A DNA stretch of 64,000 bases from Persicaria tinctoria (lineage: Eukaryota > Streptophyta > Magnoliopsida > Caryophyllales > Polygonaceae): NCBI GenBank assembly GCA_037127255.1, contig JBANSL010000001.1:35765001-35829000 (forward strand), read 5' to 3'. Of this stretch, positions 36,201 through 48,861 are shown piece after piece; positions within the stretch are counted from its first letter, which is position 1; each line of letters opens with the position of its first letter. Under the pieces are notes generated by a model. That model made no database searches. It was not told where the DNA came from and saw only the letters and a program-made list of their open reading frames with translations. The translations under genes were made by a program, and so were the position numbers.

Positions 36201-37800
36201 TGCTGGGACTTAACGAAGTTGTTTATCCGGGAGACTAGAGCTCCAACCGGATTCCCGACGCGGAGCCAGCTCCAGCGTCCGGGGTCTTAACGAAGTTGTT
36301 GATCCGGGAGAGTAGAGCTCCAACCGGATTCTCGACGCGGAGCCAGCTCCTGCGTTCTGGGTCTTAACGAAGTTGTTGATTTGAGAGACTAGAGCTCCAA
36401 CCGAATTCCCGACGTGGAGCGAGCTCCAGCGTCTTGGGTCTGAACGAATTTGTTGATCAGACAGACTAGAGCTCCAACCGGATTCTCGACGCGTAGCAAG
36501 CTCCAGCATCCTCGGACTTAACGAAGTTGTTGATCCGGGAGACTAGGGCTCCAACCGGATTCCCGACGCGTATCAAGCTCCAGAGTCCTAGGAGTTAACA
36601 AAGTTGCTGAGCCGAGAGACTAGAGCTCCAATCGGATTCCCGACGCGGAGCAAGCTCCAGCGTCCTAGGTCTTAATGAAGTTGTTGATCTGGGAGACAAG
36701 AGCTCCAACCGAATTCTCGACGCGGAGCCAACTCCTGCGTCCGGGGTCTTAACCAAGTTGTTTATCCGGAAGAGTAGAGCTCCAATCGGATTCCCGACGC
36801 GGAGCAAGTTGCAGCGTCCTGGGTCTTAACGAAATTGTTGATTTGAGAGACTAGAGCTCCAACCGGAATCCCGACGCGATGCAAGCTCCAGCATCCTGGG
36901 ACTTAAGAAAGTTGCTGATTCGGGAGAATATAGCTCCAACCGGATTCCCGACGCGAAGCAAGCTCTAGCGTCCTGGGACATAACGAAGTTGATGATCCGG
37001 GAGACTAGAGCTCCAACCGGATTCCCGACGCGGAGCGAGCTCCAAGGTTCTGCGTCTTAACTAAGTTGTTGATCCAGGAGACTAGAGCTCCACCTGCACT
37101 CCCGACGCGAAGCAAGCTCTAGCGTCCTGGGACTTAACGAAGTTGTTGATCCGGGAGACTAGAGATCTAACCGGATTCCCGACGTGGAGCGAGCTCTAGC
37201 GTTTTGAAGTTGTTGATCCGGGAGACTAGAGCTCCAACCAGACTCTCGTCGCGGAGCAAGCTCCTGCGTCCTGGGACTTAACGAAGTTGTTGATCCGGGA
37301 GACTAGAGCTCCAACCGGATTCCCGACAAGGAGCGAGCTCCAGCGTCCTGGGTCTTAACGAATTTTTTGATCAGATAGACTAGAGCTCCAACCGGATTGT
37401 CGACGCTTATCAAGCTCCAGCGTCCTGGGACTTAACGAAATTGTTGATCCCGGAGACTAGGGTTCCAACCGGATTCCCGACGCGGAGCAAGCTCCAGCGT
37501 CTTGGGAGTTAACAAAGTTGTTGAGCCGGGAGACTAGAGCTCCAATCGGATTCCCGACGCGGAGCAAGCTCCAGCGTCCTGGGTCTTAATGAAGTTGTTG
37601 ATCCGGGAGACTAGAGCTCCAACCGAATTCTCGACGCGGAGCCAGCTCCTGCGTCCGGGGTCTTAACGAAGTTGTTTATCCGGGAGAGTAGAGCTCCAAT
37701 CGGATTCCCGATACGGAGCAAGCTGCAGCGTCCTGGGTCTTAACGAAGTTGTTGATCTGAGAGACTAGAGCTCCAACCGGATTCCCGACGTGGAGCGAGC
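33209..37800. repeat. Higher-order repeat, 1837-bp period (2 full copies and part of a third)
   Basis: GCTCCAGCATCCTGGG with the rare ACTTAAGAAAG variant is at 33211, 35048 and 36885, two shifts of exactly 1837 bp. The period equals 22 x 77 + 76 + 67 (24 monomers). Copies 1 and 2 are nearly identical. Copy 3 accumulates more differences and departs from the pattern at about 37800, where two extra monomers appear. Copy 1 begins immediately at the LTR edge of element A. Confidence 0.85.
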
Positions 37801-40182
37801 TCCAGCGTCCTGGGTCTTAACGAAGTTGTTGATCCGACAGATAAAGCTCCAACCAGATTCCTGACGCGGAGGAAGCTCCAGCGTCCTGGGACTTAACGAA
37901 ATTGTTGATCCGGGAGACTAGGGCTCCAACCGGAATCCCGACGCGGTGCAAGCTCCGGCGTCCTGGGACTTAACGAAGTTGCTGATTCGGGAGAATATAG
38001 CTCCAACCGGATTCCCGACGCGGAGCAAGCTCCAACGTCCTGGGACTTAACGAAGTTGTTGATCCGGGAGACTAGAGCTCCAACCGGACTCCCGGCGCGG
38101 AGCAAGCTCTAGCGTGCTGGGACTTAACGAAGTTGTTTATCCAGGAGACTAGAGCTCCAACCGGATTCCCGACGCGGAGCCAGCTCCAGCGTCCGGGGTC
38201 TTAACGAAGTTGTTGATCCGGGAGAGTAGAGCTCCAACCGGATTCCCGACGCGGAGCGAGCTCCAGCGTACTGGGTCTTAACGAAGTTGTTGATCCGACA
38301 GATAAAGCTCCAACCAGATTCCTGACGCGCAGCAAGCTCCAGGGACCTGGGACTTAACGAAATTGTTGATCCGGGAGACTAGGGCTCTAACCGGAATCCC
38401 GACGCGGTGCAAGCTCCGACGTCCTAGGACTTAATGAAGTTGCTGATTCGGGAGAATATAGCTCAAACCGGATTCCCGATGTGGAGCAAGCTCCAGCGTC
38501 CTGGGACTTAACGAAGTTGTTGATCCGGGAGACTAGAGCTACAACCGGATTCCCGACGCGGAGCCAGCTCCAGCGTCCGGGGTCTTAACGAAGTTGTTGA
38601 TCCGGGAGAGTAGAGCTCCAACCGGATTCCCGACGTGGAGCGAGCTCCAGCGTCCTGGGTCTTAACGAATTTGTTGATCAGGCAGACTAGAGCTCCAACC
38701 GGATTCTCGACGCGTAGCAAACTCCAGCATCCTGGGACTTAACGAAATTGTTGATCCGGAAGACTAGGGCTCCAACCGGATTCCCGACGCGTAGCAAGCT
38801 CCAGCGTCCTGGGAGATAACAAAGTTGCTGAGCCGGGAGACTAGATCTCCAATCGGATTCCCGACGCGGAGGAAGCTCCAGCATCCTGGGTCTTAATGAA
38901 GTTATTGATCCGAGAGACAAGAGCTCCAACCGAATTCACGACGTGGAGCCAGATCCTGCGTCCGGGGTCTTAACGAAGTTGTTGATCCGGGAGAGTAGAG
39001 CTCCAACCGGATTCCCGACGCGGAGCAAGCTTTAGCGTCGTGGGTCTTAACGAAGTTGTTGATCTGAGAGACTAGAGCTCCAACCGGATTCCCGACGTGG
39101 AGCGAGCTCAAGCGTCCTGGGTCTTAACGAATTTGTTGATCAGACAGACTAGAGCTCCAACCGGATTCTCGACGCGTAGCAAGCTCCAGCATCCTGGGAC
39201 TTAACGAAATTGTTGATACGGGAGACTAGGGCTCCAATCGGATTCCCGACGCGTAGCAAGCTCCAGCGTCCTGGGAGTTAACAAACTTGCTGAGCCGGGA
39301 GACTAGAGCTCCAATCGGATTCCCGACGCGGAGCAAGCTCCAGCGTCCTAGGTCTTAATGAACTTGTTGATCCGGGAGACAAAAGCTCCAACCAAATTCT
39401 TGACGCGGAGCCAGCTCCTGCGTCCGGGGTCTTAACGAAGTTGTTTATCCGGGAGAGTAGAGCTCCAATCGGATTCTCGACGCGGAGGAAGCTGCAGCGT
39501 CCTGGGTCTTAACGAAGTTGTTGATCTGAGAGACTAGAGCTCTAACCGGATTCCCGACGTGGAGCGAGCTCCAGCGTCCTGGGTCTTAACGAAGTTTTCG
39601 ATCCGATAGATAAAACTCCAACCGGATTCCTGACGCAGAGCAAGCTCCAGCGTCCTGGGACTTAACGAAATTGTTGATTCGGGAGACTAGGGCTCCAACC
39701 GGAATCCCGACGCGATGCAAGCTCCAGCATCCTGGGACTTAACGAAGTTGCTGATTCGGGAGAATATAGCTCCAATCGGATTCCCGACGCGGAGCAAGCT
39801 CCAGCGTCCTGGGACTTAACGAAGTTGTTGATCCGGGAGACTAGAGCTCCAACTGGATTCTCGACGCAGAGCGAGCTCTAGCGTTCTGCGTCTTAACTAA
39901 TTTGTTGATCCAGGAGACTAGAGCACCAACCGGACTCCCGGCGCGGAGCAAGCTCTAGCGTCCTGGGACTTAACGAAGTTGTTGATCCGGGAGAATAGAG
40001 CTCCAACCGGACTCCCGTCGCGGATCAAGCTCCTGCGTCTTGGGACTTAACGAAGTTGTTGATCCGGGAGACAAGAGCTCGAACCGAATTCTCAACGCGG
40101 AGCCAGCTCCTACGTCCGGGGTCTTAACGAAGTTGTTTATCCGAGAGAGTAGAGCTCCAATCGGATTCCCGACGCGGAGCAA

Positions 40183-41960
40183 GCTGCAGCGTCCTGGGTC
40201 TTAACGAAGTTGTTGATCTGAGAGACTAGAGCTCCAACCGGATTCCCAACGTGGAGCGAGCTCCAGCGTCCTGGGTCTTAACGAATTTGTTGATCAGACA
40301 GACTAGAGCTCCAACCGGATTCTCGACGCGTAGCAAGCTCCAGCATCCTAGGACTTAACGAAATTGTTGATACGAGAGACTAGGGCTCCAACCGGATTCC
40401 CGACGCATAACAAGCTCCAGCGTCCTGGGAGTTAACAAAGTTGCTGAGCCGGGAGACTAGAGCTCCAATCGGATTCCCGACGCGGAGCAAGCTCCAGCGT
40501 CCTGGGACTTAACGAAGTTGTTGATCCGGGAGACTAGAGCTCCAACTGGATTCCCGACGCAGAGCGAGCTCTAGCGTTCTGCGTCTTAACTAAGTTGTTG
40601 ATCCAGGAGACTAGAGCACCAACCGGACTCCCGGCGCGGAGCAAGCTCTAGCGTCCTGGGACTTAACGAAGTTGTTGATCCGGGAGACTAGAGCTCCAAC
40701 CGGATTCCCGACGTGGAGCGAGCTCTAGCGTACTGAAGCTGTTTATCCGGGAGAATAGAGCTCCAACCGGACTCCCGTCGCGGAGCAAGCTCCTGCGTCT
40801 TGGGACTTAACGAAGTTGTTGATCCGGGAGACAAGAGCTCCAACCGAATTCTCAACGCGGAGCCAGCTCCTGCGTCCGGGGTCTTAACGAAGTTGTTTAT
40901 CCGAGAGAGTAGAGCTCCAATCGGATTCCCGACGCGGAGCAAGCTGCAGCGTTCTGGGTCTTAACGATGTTGTTGATCTGAGAGACTAGAGCTCCAACCG
41001 GATTCCCGACGTAGAGCGAGCTCCAGCGTCCTGGGTCTTAACGAAGTTGTTGATCCGATAGATAAAACTCCAAAAGGATTCCTGACGCAGAGCAAGCTCC
41101 AGCGTCCTGGGACTTAACGAAATTGTTGATCCGGGAGACTAGGGCTCCAACCGGAATCCCGACGCGATGCAAGCTCCAGCATCCTGGGACTTAACGAAGT
41201 TGCTGATTCGGGAGAATATAGCTCCAACCGGATTCCCGACGCGGAGCAAGCTCCAGCGTCCTGGGACTTAACGAAGTTGTTGATCCGGGAGACTAGAGCT
41301 CCAACTGGATTCCCGACGCAGAGCGAGCTCTAGCGTTCTGCGTCTTAACTAAGTTGTTGATCCAGGAGACTAGAGCACCAACCGGACTCCCGGCGCGAAG
41401 CAAGCTCTAGCGTCCTGGGACTTAACGAAGTTGTTGATCCGGGAGACTAGAGCTCCAACCGGATTCCCGACGTGGAGCGAGCTCTAGCGTACTGAAGCTG
41501 TTTATCCGGGAGAATAGAGCTCCAACCGGACTCCCGTCGCGGAGCAAGCTCCTGCGTCTTGGGACTTAACGAAGTTGTTGATCCGGGAGACAAGAGCTCC
41601 AACCGAATTCTCAACGCGGAGCCAGCTCCTGCGTCCGGGGTCTTAACGAAGTTGTTTATCCGAGAGAGTAGAGCTCCAATCGGATTCCCGACGCGGAGCA
41701 AGCTGCAGCGTCCTGGGTCTTAACGAAGTTGTTGATCTGAGAGACTAGAGCTCCAACTGGATTCCCGACGCAGAGCGAGCTCTAGCGTTCTGCGTCTTAA
41801 CTAAGTTGTTGATCCAGAAGACTAGAGCACCAACCAGACTCCCGGCGCGGAGCAAGCTCTAGCGTCCTGGGACTTAACGAAGTTGTTGATCCGGGAGACT
41901 AGAGCTCCAACCGGATTCCCGACGTGGAGCGAGCTCTAGCGTACTGAAGTTGTTTATCCG
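40183..41960. repeat. Higher-order repeat, 759-bp period
   Basis: The segment around 40688-40942 recurs at 41447-41701, a shift of 759 bp. This is 10 monomers: 8 x 77 + 76 + 67. The unit contains the GATAGATAAAAC monomer and the GCGTACTGAAGCTG short monomer. The limits are approximate, since related but shuffled monomers continue on both sides. Confidence 0.75.
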
Positions 41961-42248
41961 GGAGAATAGAGCTCCAACAGGACTCCCGTCGCGGAGCAAG
42001 CTCCTGCGTCCTGGGACTTAACGAAGTTGTTGATCCGGGAGACTAGAGCTCCAACCGAATTCTCGACGCGGAGCCAGCTCCTGTGTCCGGGGTCTTAACG
42101 ACGTTTTTTATCCGGGAGAGTAGAGCTCCAATCGGATTCCCGATACGGAGCAAGCTGCAGCGTCCTGGGTCTTAACGAAGTTGTTGATCTGAGAGACTAG
42201 AGCTCCAACCGGATTCCCGACATGGAGCGAGCTCCAGCGTGCTGGGTC

Positions 42249-45200
42249 TTAACGAAATTGTTGATCCGGGAGACTAGCTCTCCAACCGGAATCCCGACGC
42301 TGTGCATGCTCTAGCGTCCTGGGACTTAACGAAGTTGCTGATTCGGGAGAATATAGCTCCAACCGGATTCCCGACGCGGAGCAAGCTCCAGCGTCATGGG
42401 ACTTAACGAAGTTGTTGATCCGGGAGACTAGAGCTCCAACCGGACTCTCGGCGCGGAGCAAGCTCTAGCGTCCTGGGACTTAACAAAGTTGTTGATCCGG
42501 GAGACTAGAGCTCCAACCGGATTCCCGACACAGAGCCAGCTCCAGCGTCCAGGGTCTTAACGAAGTTGTTGATCCGGGAGAGTAGAGCTCCAATCGGATT
42601 CCCGACGCGGAGCAAGCTTCAGCGTCCTGGGTCTTAACGAAGTTGTTGATATGAGAGACTAGAGCTCCAACCGGATTCCCGACGTGGAGCGAGCTCCAAC
42701 GTCCTGGGTCTTAACGAATTTGTTGATCAGACAAACCAGAGCTCCAACCGGATTCTCGACGCGTAGCAAGCTCCAACATCCTGGGACTTAACGAAATTGT
42801 TGATACGGGAGACTAGGGCTCCAACCGGATTCCCGACGCGTAGCAAGCTCCAGCGTCCTGGGAGTTAACAAAGTTGCTGAGCCGGGAGACTAGAGCTCCA
42901 ATCGGATTCCCGACGCGGAGCAAGCTCCAACGTCCTGGGTCTTAATGAAGTTGTTGATCCGGGAGACAAGAGCTCCAACCGAATTCTCGACGCGGAGCGA
43001 GCTCCTGCGTCCGGGGTCATAACGAAGTTGTTTATCCGGGAGAGTAGAGCTCCAATCGGATTCCGGACGCGGGGCAAGCTGCAGCGTCCTGGGTCTTAAC
43101 GAAGTTGTTGATCTGAGAGACTAGAGCTCCAACCGGATTCCCGACGTGGAGCGAGCTCCAGCGTCCTGGGTCTTAACGAAGTTGTTGATCCGATAGATAA
43201 AACTCCAACCGGATTCCTGACGGAAAGCAAGCTCCAGCGTCCTAGGACTTAACGAAATTGTTGATCCGGGAGACTAGGGCTCCAACCGGAATCCCGACGC
43301 GATGCAAGCTTCGGCATCCTGGGACTTAACGAAGTTGTTGATCCGGGAGACTAGAGATCCAACCGGATTCCCGACGTGGAGCGAGCTCTAGCGTACTGAA
43401 GTTGTTGATCCGGGAGACTAGAGCTCCAACCGGACTCCCGTCGCGGAGCAAGCTCCTGCGTCCTGGGACTTAACGAAGTTATTGATCCGGGAGACTAGAG
43501 CTCCAACCGGATTCCCGCCAAGGAGCGAGCTCCAGCGTTCTAGGTCTTAACGAAGTTGTTAATCCGGGAGACTAGAGCTCCAACCGGACTCCCGGCGCGG
43601 AGCAAGCTCTAGCGTCCTGGGACATAACAAAGATGTTGATCTAGGAGACTAGAGCTCCAACCGGATTCCCGACGCGGAGCCAGCTCCAGCGTCCGGGGTC
43701 TTAACGAAGTTATTGATCCGGGAGAGTAGATCTCCAACCGGATTCCCGACGTGGAGCGAGCTCTGACATCCTGGGTCTTAACGAATCTGTTGATCAGACA
43801 GACTAGAGCTCCAACCGGATTCTCGACGCGTAGCAAGCTCCAGCGTCCTGGGAGTTAACAAAGTTGTTGTGCCGGGAGACTATAGCTCCAATCGGATTCC
43901 CGATGCGGAGCAAGCTCCAGCGTCCTGGGTCTTAAAGAAGTCGTTGATCCGGGAGACTAGAGCTCCAACCGAATTCTCGACGCGGAGCCAGCTCCTGCGT
44001 CCGGGGTCTTAACGAAGTTGTTTATCCAGGAGAGTAGAGCTCCAATCGGATTCCCGATACGGAGCAAGCTGCAGCGTCCTGGTCTTAACGAAGTTGTTGA
44101 TCTGAGAGACTAGAGCTTCAACCGTAATCCCGACGTGGAGCGAGCTCCAGCGTGCTGGGTCTTAACGAAATTGTTGATCCGGGAGACTAGGGCTCCAACC
44201 GCAATCCCGACGCTGTGCATGCTCCTGCGTCCTGGGACATAACGAAGTTGCTGATTCGGGAGAATATAGCTTCAACCGGATTCCCGACGCGGAGCAAGCT
44301 CCAGCGTCCTGGGACTTAACGAAGTTGTTTATCCGGGAGACTAGAGCTCCAACCGGACTCTCGGCGCGAAGCAAGCTCTAGCGTCCTGGGACTTAACGAA
44401 GTTGTTGATCCGGGATACTAGAGCTTTAACCGGATTCTCGACGCAGAGCCAGCTCCTGCGTCCGGGGTCATAACAAAGTTGTTTATCCGGGAGAGTAGAG
44501 CTCCAATCGGATTCCCGACGCGGAGCAAGCTGCAGCGTCCTGGGTCTTAACGAAGTTGTTGATCTGAGAGACTAGAGCTCCAACCGGATTCCCGACGTGG
44601 AGCGAGCTCCACCGTCCTGGGTCTTAACGAAGTTGTTGATCCGATAGATAAAACTCCAACCGGATTCCTGACGCAGAGCAAGCTCCAGCGTCCTGAGACT
44701 TAACGAAATTGTTGATCCGGGAGACTAGGGCTCCAACCGGAATCCCGACGCGATGCAAACTCCAGCATCCTAGGACTTTACGAAGTCGTTGATCCGGGAG
44801 ACTAGAGATCCAACCGGATTCCCGACGTGGAGCAAGCTCTAGCGTAGTGAAGTTGTTGATCCGGGAGACTAGAGCTCCAACCGGACTCTCGTCGAGGAGC
44901 AAGCTCCTGCGTCCTGGGACTTAACGAAGTTATTGATCCGGGAGACTAGAGCTCCAACCGGATTCCCGCCAAGGAGCGAGCTCCAGCGTTCTAGGTCTTA
45001 ACGAAGTTGTTGATCCGGGAGACTAGAGCTCCAACCGGACTCCCGGCGCGGAGCAAGCTCTAGCGTCCTGGGACATAACGAAGTTGTTTATCTGGGAGAC
45101 TAGAGCTCCAACCGGATTCCCGACGCGTAGCCAGCTCGAGCGTCCGGGGTCTTAACGAAGTTGTTGATCCGGGAGAGTAGATCTCCAACCGGATTCCCGA

Positions 45201-48200
45201 CGTGGAGCGAGCTCCAACGTCCTGGGTCTTAACGAATTTGTGGATCAAACAGACTAGAGCTCCAACCGGATTCTCGACGCGTAGCAAGCTCCAGCGTCCT
45301 GGGAGTTAACAAAGTTGTTGTGCCGGGAGACTATAGCTCCAATCGGATTCCCGATGCGGAGCAAGCTCCAGCGTCCTGGGTCTTAATGAAGTCGTTGATC
45401 CGGGAGACTAGAGCTCCAACCGAATTCTCGACGCGGAGCCAGCTCCTTCGTCGGGGGTCTTAACGAAGTTGTTTATCCGGGAGAGTAGAGCTCCAATCGG
45501 ATTCCCGATACGGAGCAAGCTGCAGCGTCCTGGGTCTTAACGATGTTGTTGATCTGAGAGACTAGAGCTCCAACCGGATTCCCGACGTGGAGCGAGCTCC
45601 AGCGTGCTGGGTCTTAACGAAATTGTTGATCCGGGAGACTAGGGCTCTGACCGGAATCCCGACGCTGTGCATGCTCCAGCGTCCTGGGACTTAATGAAGT
45701 TGCTGATTCGGGAGAATATAGCTCCAACCGGATTCCCGACGCGGAGCAAGCTCCAGCGTCCTGGGACTTAACGAAGTTGTTGATCCTGGAGACTAGAGCT
45801 CCAACCGGACTCTCGGCGCGGAGCAAGCTCTAGCGTCCTGGGACTTAACGAAGTTGTTGATCCGGGAGACTAGAGCTCCAACCGGATTCCCGACGCAGAG
45901 CCAGCTCCAGCATCTAGGGTCTTAACGAAGTTGTTGATCCGGGAGAGTAGAGCTCCAACCGGATTCCCGACGCGGAGCAAGCTTCAGCGTCCTAGGTCTT
46001 AACGAAGTTGTTGATATGAGAGACTAGAGCTCCAACCGGATTCCCGACATGGAGCGAGCTCCAACGTCCTGGGTCTTAACGAATTTGTTGATCAGACAGA
46101 CTAGAGCTCCAACCGGATTCTCGACGCGTAGCAAGCTCCAGCATCCTGGGACTTAACGAAATTGTTGATACGGGAGACTAGGGCTCCAACCGGATTCCCG
46201 ACGCGTAGCAAGCTCCAGCGTCCTGGGAGTTAACAAAGTTGCTGAGCCGGGAGACTAGAGCTCCAATTGGATTCCCGACGCGGAGCAACCTCTAGCGTCC
46301 TGGGTCTTAATGAAGTTGTTGATCCGGGAGACAAGAGCTCCAACCGAATTCTCGACGCGGAGCCAGCTCCTGCGTCCGGGGTCATAACGAAGTTTTTAAT
46401 CTGGGAGAGTAGAGCTCCAATCGGATTCCCGACGCGGAGCAAGCTGCAACGTCCTGGGTCTTAACGATGTTGTTGATCTGAGAGACTAGAGCTCCAACCG
46501 GATTCCCGACGTGGAGCGAGCTCCAGCGTCCTGGGTCTTAACGAAGTTGTTGATCCGATAGATAAAACTCCAACCGGATTCCTGACGCAGAGCAAGCTCG
46601 AGCGTCCTGGGACTTAACGAAATTGTTGATCCGGGAGACTAGGGCTCCAACCAGAATCCCGACGCGATGCAAGCTCCAGCATCCTAGGACTTAACGAAGT
46701 TGTTGATCCGGGAGACTAGAGATCCAACCGGATTCCCGACGTGGAGCGAGCTCTAGCATACTGAAGTTGTTGATCCGGGAGACTAGAGCTCCAACCGGAC
46801 TCCCGTCGAGGAGCAAGCTCCTGCGTCCTGGGACTTAACGAAGTTATTGATCCGGGAGACTAGAGCTCCAACCGGATTCCCGCCAAGGAGCGAGCTCCAG
46901 CGTTCTAGGTCTTAACGAAGTTGTTGATCCGGGAGACTAGAGCTCCAACCGGACTCCCGGCGCGGAGCAAGCTCTAGCGTCCTGGGATATAAAGAAGTTG
47001 TTTATCTGGGAGACTAGAGCTCCAACCGGATTCCCGACGCGGAGCCAGCTCCAGCGTCCGAGGTCTTAACGAAGTTGTTGATCCGGGAGAGTAGATCTCC
47101 AACCGGATTCCCGACGTGGAGCGAGCTCCAACGTCCTGGGTCTTAACGAATTTGTTGATCAGACAGACTAGAGCTCCAACCAGATTCTCGACGCGTAGCA
47201 AGCTCCAGCGTCCTGGGAGTTAACAAAGTTGTTGTGCCGGGAGACTATAGCTCCAACCGGATTCCCGACGCGGAGCCAGCTCCTGCATCCGGGGTCTTAA
47301 CGAAGTTGTTTATCCGCGAGAGTAGAGCTCCAATCGGATTCCCGATACGGAGCAAGCTGCAGCGTCCTGGGTCTTAACGAAGTTGTTGATCTGAAAGACT
47401 AGTGCTCCAACCGGATTCCCGACGTGGAGCGAGCTCCTGCGTGCTGGGTCTTAACGAAATTGTTGATCCGGGAGACTAGGGCTCCAACCGGAATCCCGAC
47501 GCTGTGCATGCTCCAGCGTCCTGGGACTTAATGAAGTTGCTGATTCGGGAGAATATAGCTCCAACCGGATTCCCGACGCGGAGCAAGCTCCAGCGTCCTG
47601 GGACTTAACGAAGTTGTTGATCCGGGAGACTAGAGCTCCAACCGGACTCTCGGCGCGGAGCAAGCTCTAGCGTCCTGGGACTTAACGAAGTTGTTGATCC
47701 GGGAGACTAGAGCTCCAACCGGATTCCCGACGCAGAGCCAGCTCCAGCATCCAGGGTCTTAACGAAGTTGTTGATCCGGGAGAGTAGAGCTCCAACCGGA
47801 TTCCCGACGCGGAGCAAGCTTCAGCGTCCTAGGTCTTAACGAAGTTATTGATATGAGAGACTAGAGCTCCAACCGGATTCCCGACCTGGAGCTCCAACGT
47901 CCTGGGTCTTAACGAATTTGTTGATCAGACAGACTAGAGCTCCAACGTCCTGGGTCTTAACGAATTTGTTGATCAGACAGACTAGAGCTCCAACCGGATT
48001 CTCGACGCGTAGCAAGCTCAAACATCCTGGGACTTATGGAAATTGTTGATACGGGAGACTAGGGCTCCAACCGGATTCCCGACGCGTAGCAAGCTCCAGC
48101 GTCCTGGGAGTTAACAAAGTTGCTGAGCCGGGAGACTAGAGCTCCAATTGGATTCCCGACGCGGAGCAAGCTCCAGCGTCCTGGGTCTTAATGAAGTCGT

Positions 48201-48861
48201 TGATCCGGGAGACTAGAGCTCCAACCGAATTCTCGACGCGGAGCCAGCTCCTTCGTCGGGGGTCTTAACGAAGTTGTTTATCCGGGAGAGTAGAGCTCCA
48301 ATCGGATTCCCGATACGGAGCAAGCTGCAGCGTCCGGGGTCTTAACGATGTTGTTGATCTGAGAGACTAGAGCTCCAACCGGATTCCCGACGTGGAGCGA
48401 GCTCCAGCGTCCTGGGTCTTAACGAAGTTGTTGATCCGATAGATAAAACTCCAACCGGATTCCTGACGCAGAACAAGCTCCAGCGTCCTGGGTCTTAACG
48501 AATTTGTTGATCAGACAGACTAGAGCTCCAACCGGATTCTCGACGCGTAGCAAGCTCCAACATCCTGGGACTTAACGAAATTGTTGATACGGGAGACTAG
48601 GGCTCCAACCGGATTCCCGACGCGTAGCAAGCTCCAGCGTCCTGGGAGTTAACAAAGTTGCTGAGCCGGGAGACTAGAGCTCCAATTGGATTCCCGACGC
48701 GGAGCAAGCTCCAGCGTCCTGGGTCTTAATGAAGTTGTTGATCCGGGAGACAAGAGCTCCAAACGAATTCTCGACGCGGAGCCAGCTCCTGCGTCCGGGG
48801 TCATAACGAAGTTGTTAATCTGGGAGAGTAGAGCTCCAATCGGATTCCCGACGCGGAGCAA
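42249..48861. repeat. Nested higher-order repeats of 1913, 1452 and 1837 bp
   Basis: One marker segment is at 42249, 44162, 45614 and 47451, giving intervals of 1913, 1452 and 1837 bp. These equal 22 x 77 + 2 x 76 + 67, 17 x 77 + 76 + 67, and 22 x 77 + 76 + 67. The extra 76-bp monomer in the first interval is explained by a lost G at about 44080 (CGTCCTGGTCTTAACG). A second marker set at 43609, 45060 and 46974 gives 1451 and 1914 bp, so whole monomers were gained and lost between copies. Confidence 0.7.
47890..47937. repeat. 48-bp partial monomer (AGCTCC-to-AGCTCC)
   Basis: AGCTCCAACGTCCTGGG at 47890 recurs at 47938, only 48 bp on. The 29-bp arm (CCGGATTCCCGACG part) is missing. This is the reciprocal of the 29-bp units at 7503 and 9579. 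Just before it, GGAGCGAGCTCC has become GGAGCTCC by a 4-base loss. Confidence 0.85.
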
